Positions 61,751-64,000 of a DNA stretch of 64,000 bases are shown here, piece by piece. Under the pieces are notes generated by a model that saw nothing but the letters and a program-made list of their open reading frames with translations, made no database searches and had not been told where the DNA came from. Every line of letters begins with the position of its first letter. Within the stretch, counting starts at the first letter, position 1. A program made the position numbers and the translations under genes. The stretch is from Micavibrio aeruginosavorus EPB (GTDB lineage: Bacteria; Pseudomonadota; Alphaproteobacteria; Micavibrionales; Micavibrionaceae): assembly GCF_000348745.1 (NCBI RefSeq), contig NC_020812.1, positions 1,683,444 to 1,747,443 of the forward strand, given 5' to 3'.

Positions 61751-62452
61751 CTAGCCGCAGCCGCAACCGCCGCCACAGCAGCCACCCTGGGACGATTCGT
61801 CATCGGATGCGGCCTTGGCCCCACCCCCACAGCAACCACCAACGGATGGCGAGGAATCGTAATCATCGGAGAGTTCAACCGGGTCCGCTTCCTGTCCGAC
61901 GCTTTCCAGCAGGGATTGCACGCCGCTGACCAATTTGTCCGGCAAACCGGCACCCGGGTTTTCGGCATAGGCCGCCAACAGACGCTCCAGCGATTCAACG
62001 AATGCGACGCCGTCTTCACCCTTGCCGCCCTTCTCCATATAGCCCAGCCACGCGATACCGTATTCAACAACGCGGGACAGAACATCCAGATTGCCCATGA
62101 CATCATGATCGCGCGCCAGTTCGGCGGCGGCCTTCATCGCGGCCAGTTCATGCGTCGGCAAATTCACTTTGCCCGCAATAAAGCGCGCCAGAATAACATC
62201 AACCATGACACAGAATGCCAATTGGCGACGGGTCAGGCCCACAACACCATCATCAAACCCGGCCGCGGCCAACACATTGTTCATCACGGCCTTGCACACG
62301 GCGGAGGTCATGACATAGCGATCCCAGTCCGGCGCGGCCTGCGGCTCTGGCGCAATCTCAATCGCAAAGTTCTGGGCCAATTGGTCCAGATAGGGGCCCA
62401 GATTACTGGACGATTGATCATTGGCGATGGTTGCGGCGGTGTTGACAGTCAT
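61751..62452 (-). CDS. Unknown protein with Cys/Gly-rich C-terminal tail
   Basis: 233 residues, not recognised. No signal peptide. A helical body (about 30-190; RYVMTSAVCKAVMNNVLAAA, LAFCVMVDVILARFIAGKV) is followed by an acidic linker and the tail GGCCGGG (205-211) and GGCCGGGCGCG (223-233), six Cys in 27 residues apart from the CC pairs being spaced by Gly. Such a tail could bind metal or be a modification substrate. AAGAGGAG directly precedes the ATG. It lies 125 bp upstream of the nicotianamine-synthase-like gene on the same strand. Confidence 0.75.
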   Translation of the reverse strand: MTVNTAATIANDQSSSNLGPYLDQLAQNFAIEIAPEPQAAPDWDRYVMTSAVCKAVMNNVLAAAGFDDGVVGLTRRQLAFCVMVDVILARFIAGKVNLPTHELAAMKAAAELARDHDVMGNLDVLSRVVEYGIAWLGYMEKGGKGEDGVAFVESLERLLAAYAENPGAGLPDKLVSGVQSLLESVGQEADPVELSDDYDSSPSVGGCCGGGAKAASDDESSQGGCCGGGCGCG

Positions 62453-62520
62453 GGCTTAACTCCTCTTATCTGGCCCGTTTATAGCCCGCCCCAGCCCCAA
62501 AAACCACAAAAAACCCCTTT

Positions 62521-62560
62521 ATCTCCTCCCCCCTTCCAAGGGGGGAGGGTCAGGGTGGGG
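62521..62560. repeat. Extragenic palindrome CCTCCCCCCTT-CC-AAGGGGGGAGG
   Basis: Perfect 11-bp inverted repeat (62525-62535 and 62538-62548) followed by GTCAGGGTGGGG, upstream of the Cys-tail gene. This composition is typical of small dispersed intergenic elements; a degenerate relative may lie at 5131-5182. The 62453-62700 interval has no other gene. Confidence 0.5.
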
Positions 62561-62643
62561 GGATGTCCACATAGAGGCGGAAAAGCGGGTATTAAAAGGG
62601 GGTATTAAACGACGCGACCGCCCCGCCCCCGGCAAGAAAAGAC

Positions 62644-62681
62644 ACAAAAAAAACAGGGGCGACCCGTTTGGATCGCCCCTG
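62644..62681 (-). terminator. Intrinsic terminator of the leftward gene at 62725
   Basis: CAGGGGCGA / TCGCCCCTG stem (9 bp) with an 8-residue T-run on the minus strand, about 45 bp after the stop codon. Confidence 0.88.
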
Positions 62682-62724
62682 CCCTGGTTCCAGATAATCT
62701 TATGCCAATCCCCGGATCGCGGTT

Positions 62725-63084
62725 TTAGTGTAACCGCATCCCCGTCCGGAAATCGCCCTCCAGCAACATCGCCTCAGCCTTTGAGGCGACCAACACACCC
62801 GGAGAGTCCTTGGGCGCATGGATATGGTTGTCCAGCGTATCGGTCTTGTCCGTTGTTGTCGGACGTAACGGCTGACCGTCATTCCGCTCCAGCGTGTCCA
62901 CACGCTGGTCCAACTGATAAATCTGATCGCTGAAAAAGCCCGTCTGCTTGCGGATTGTTTCGAACCCGTGGCGCAGGCGTTCATAGCCGATACCCAGCAC
63001 CACGCTGGACCCGACCGTCATAACGGCAGCAAACACGGCAAAAGCCAATGCGACCACCAAACAGGTTTCGACAGTGATTGTCAT
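62725..63084 (-). CDS. Small membrane protein with coiled coil
   Basis: 119 residues from the ATG at 63084 (GAAAGGTGGG). N-terminal transmembrane helix (TCLVVALAFAVFAAVMTVGS), then a charged amphipathic helix likely to form a coiled coil (ERLRHGFETIRKQTGFFSDQ, IYQLDQRVDTLERN) and a short polar tail. No family recognised. Monocistronic, ending at the terminator at 62644. Confidence 0.7.
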   Translation of the reverse strand: MTITVETCLVVALAFAVFAAVMTVGSSVVLGIGYERLRHGFETIRKQTGFFSDQIYQLDQRVDTLERNDGQPLRPTTTDKTDTLDNHIHAPKDSPGVLVASKAEAMLLEGDFRTGMRLH

Positions 63085-63408
63085 GACACCCACCTTTCCC
63101 CTTTCATCCTGGAGGAGTATTTGGCGACAGGTTTACAACGTGAATAAAAGGCAGTTCGCAAAACCCGAATTGAAAGCAACTCAACTCAACCTGTCTGGAT
63201 TTTTGCGATCCGCAAACCCCGTGGATCAACGACCCTACAAAAATTATGTTAAATGATGTTCGCTTAAAGCGACGTAACTTTTCAATCACACACGCGACAA
63301 ATCAGAATCAAAACCATTTCAAAAATGGATCAATTTTGATGCAATTTTTTTCGATGCAAAAAACATGCGGTTTTATTGGGCTTTTTTAAAATTTTTCTTT
63401 GGATTGGT

Positions 63409-63475
63409 GTTCCCGCCAACGCGGGAATCCATGCCCCGCACCCCTCTGAATCCCCGTTTTCACGGGAATTCCGTG
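63409..63475. repeat. Two copies of a short palindromic extragenic unit
   Basis: TTCCCGCCAACGCGGGAATCC and ATCCCCGTTTTCACGGGAATTCC, each an imperfect hairpin (CCCG.../...CGGG) followed by GAATCC/GAATTCC and a GCC. They look like REP-type units; related sequences with CCCGC-x(3-5)-GCGGGAAT are common in proteobacteria (general knowledge, not searched). Confidence 0.5.
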
Positions 63476-63521
63476 CCAGGGTTGAGAAAAATAAATCGCA
63501 ATCCGCACATGCAAATTAAAA

Positions 63522-63551
63522 AAATCCCCACCAAAAGTGCGGTGGGGATTT
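63522..63551 (-). terminator. Intrinsic terminator of the lipoprotein gene at 63613
   Basis: Perfect 11-bp stem AAATCCCCACC / GGTGGGGATTT; on the minus strand it is followed by a run of seven T. Confidence 0.9.
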
Positions 63552-63612
63552 GCAAAGTTGAAGAGGGTTGGCCCGTCGAAGGGAGACGGGCCATAGATAC
63601 ACAACGGAAAAA

Positions 63613-63903
63613 CTATTTGCCCATCTTGGTGGTGAACACCTTGTCCGCTTCCTGCGGCGGGGTCTGAACAACCGGTTCCGGCTCAGGTGCAGGCTCCGGC
63701 GCTGGCGGCGCGACAGGCGCCGTCACCGGGCCCTTGGCCGGCATCATCGCGGCGCGCACATACATCACGCCCTTGCCCGCCGTGCGTTCCATCGTATACG
63801 GAACCATGTTGGTCATCTCAACAGCTTCATACCCATCGCACGCAGCCAGAAACAACATCGGCGCAGCGGCAGAAACCAGAATCAGAGTCTTGATAGACGG
63901 CAT
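63613..63903 (-). CDS. Small lipoprotein with Pro/Ala/Glu-rich tail
   Basis: 96 residues from the ATG at 63903. Signal peptide with lipobox (MLFLAAC), short N-terminal domain (DGYEAVEMTNMVPYTMERTA) and a Pro/Ala/Glu-rich flexible region (APVAPPAPEPAPEPEPVVQ) that could span the periplasm, with a basic end (KVFTTKMGK). GGGGG lies upstream. No family recognised. The remaining 97 bases to the window edge hold its upstream region. Confidence 0.75.
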   Translation of the reverse strand: MPSIKTLILVSAAAPMLFLAACDGYEAVEMTNMVPYTMERTAGKGVMYVRAAMMPAKGPVTAPVAPPAPEPAPEPEPVVQTPPQEADKVFTTKMGK

Positions 63904-64000
63904 GGGCAAACCCCCAAAGGTGAAAAATTCGTCAGGCGGAAAAATCAAAAGATCGTGCGAACGCACAAGCACAGTGTACACGCTGTGAATCTGAATGCAA

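Larger units (their letters stand above)
63085..63612. other. 528-bp AT-rich intergenic stretch
   Basis: No convincing gene on either strand. It contains the promoter of the small membrane protein, an AT-rich tract (about 63290-63405), two related short palindromes (63411-63432 and 63451-63475) and a terminator hairpin near the right end. Confidence 0.6.

Overview
The window reads as chromosomal DNA of a motile alphaproteobacterium. Evidence: a flagellar cluster containing FliX, an alphaproteobacterial regulator of sigma54-dependent flagellar genes; a DksA-type protein with the reduced zinc-finger Cys set usual in that class; a SUV3-like RNA helicase; a single-chain eukaryote-type glycyl-tRNA synthetase; bactofilin; and the hrcA/grpE/dnaK/dnaJ gene neighbourhood. 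Base composition looks mid-50s percent GC with strong C/G-ending codon bias (judged by eye, not counted). A relative of the predatory Micavibrio group would fit, but that is an inference the sequence alone cannot prove. There is no prophage, transposon, integrase or CRISPR array in the window.

Layout. 1-15.7 kb: flagellar region. fliL and partial fliM point left. flgF-flgG-flgA-flgH point right from a sigma54-type promoter. A small exported repeat protein, dksA and fliX point left. flgI-flgJ-flgN-like-fliK-flgD-flgE-flagellin point right from a second, nearly identical sigma54-type promoter and end at a perfect 14-bp hairpin. 15.7-23.2 kb: GNAT acetyltransferase, glycyl-tRNA synthetase, small unknown proteins, S49 peptidase, TrmN6-like methyltransferase, polyprenyl diphosphate synthase, a lipoprotein and tRNA-Pro(CGG). 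23.4-31.6 kb: envelope proteins (glycine-zipper lipoprotein, OmpA-domain protein), a CsoR-type metal sensor with its operator and a YraQ-type permease, then a helicase/Rap1a-like/membrane-protein operon and a large exported protein. 31.6-41.8 kb: hemW-rdgB-rph pointing left, and hrcA, an exported protein, grpE, two unknown genes, dnaK, dnaJ and a DUF2007-like gene pointing right. 41.8-48.1 kb: dapB, an Ada-like repair protein, endonuclease III, bactofilin, UvrC. 48.3-50.3 kb: pentapeptide-repeat protein, MarR-like regulator, an AT-rich orphan exported protein, tRNA-Leu(UAA). 50.4-58.4 kb: FAD monooxygenase, CinA-like protein, map-radC-purB, Bfd-like ferredoxin, periplasmic cyclophilin, alpha-glucosidase. 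58.4-64 kb: unknown membrane-anchored proteins, a Leu/Glu-type dehydrogenase, a nicotianamine-synthase-like enzyme next to a protein with a Cys/Gly-rich tail, and a lipoprotein.

The most interesting thread is metal handling. The nicotianamine-synthase-like gene (60783-61625) has a Fur-type palindrome upstream and follows a gene of unknown family whose product ends in two CCGGG blocks and CGCG. A Bfd-like ferredoxin at 55.6 kb has the same kind of palindrome inside its promoter and an extra Cys-rich tail. A CsoR-type repressor with Cys-His-Cys copper-type ligands sits behind two textbook operator palindromes and controls a permease with N-terminal CC motifs. No opine dehydrogenase or dedicated exporter is visible, so any metallophore pathway here would be incomplete or of a different type.

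Other unusual signals: two patches of foreign-looking codon use inside otherwise native genes (the centre of flagellin, and a 200-bp block inside glyS), and four genes whose -10 hexamer ends exactly 7 nt before the start codon, which predicts leaderless mRNAs.
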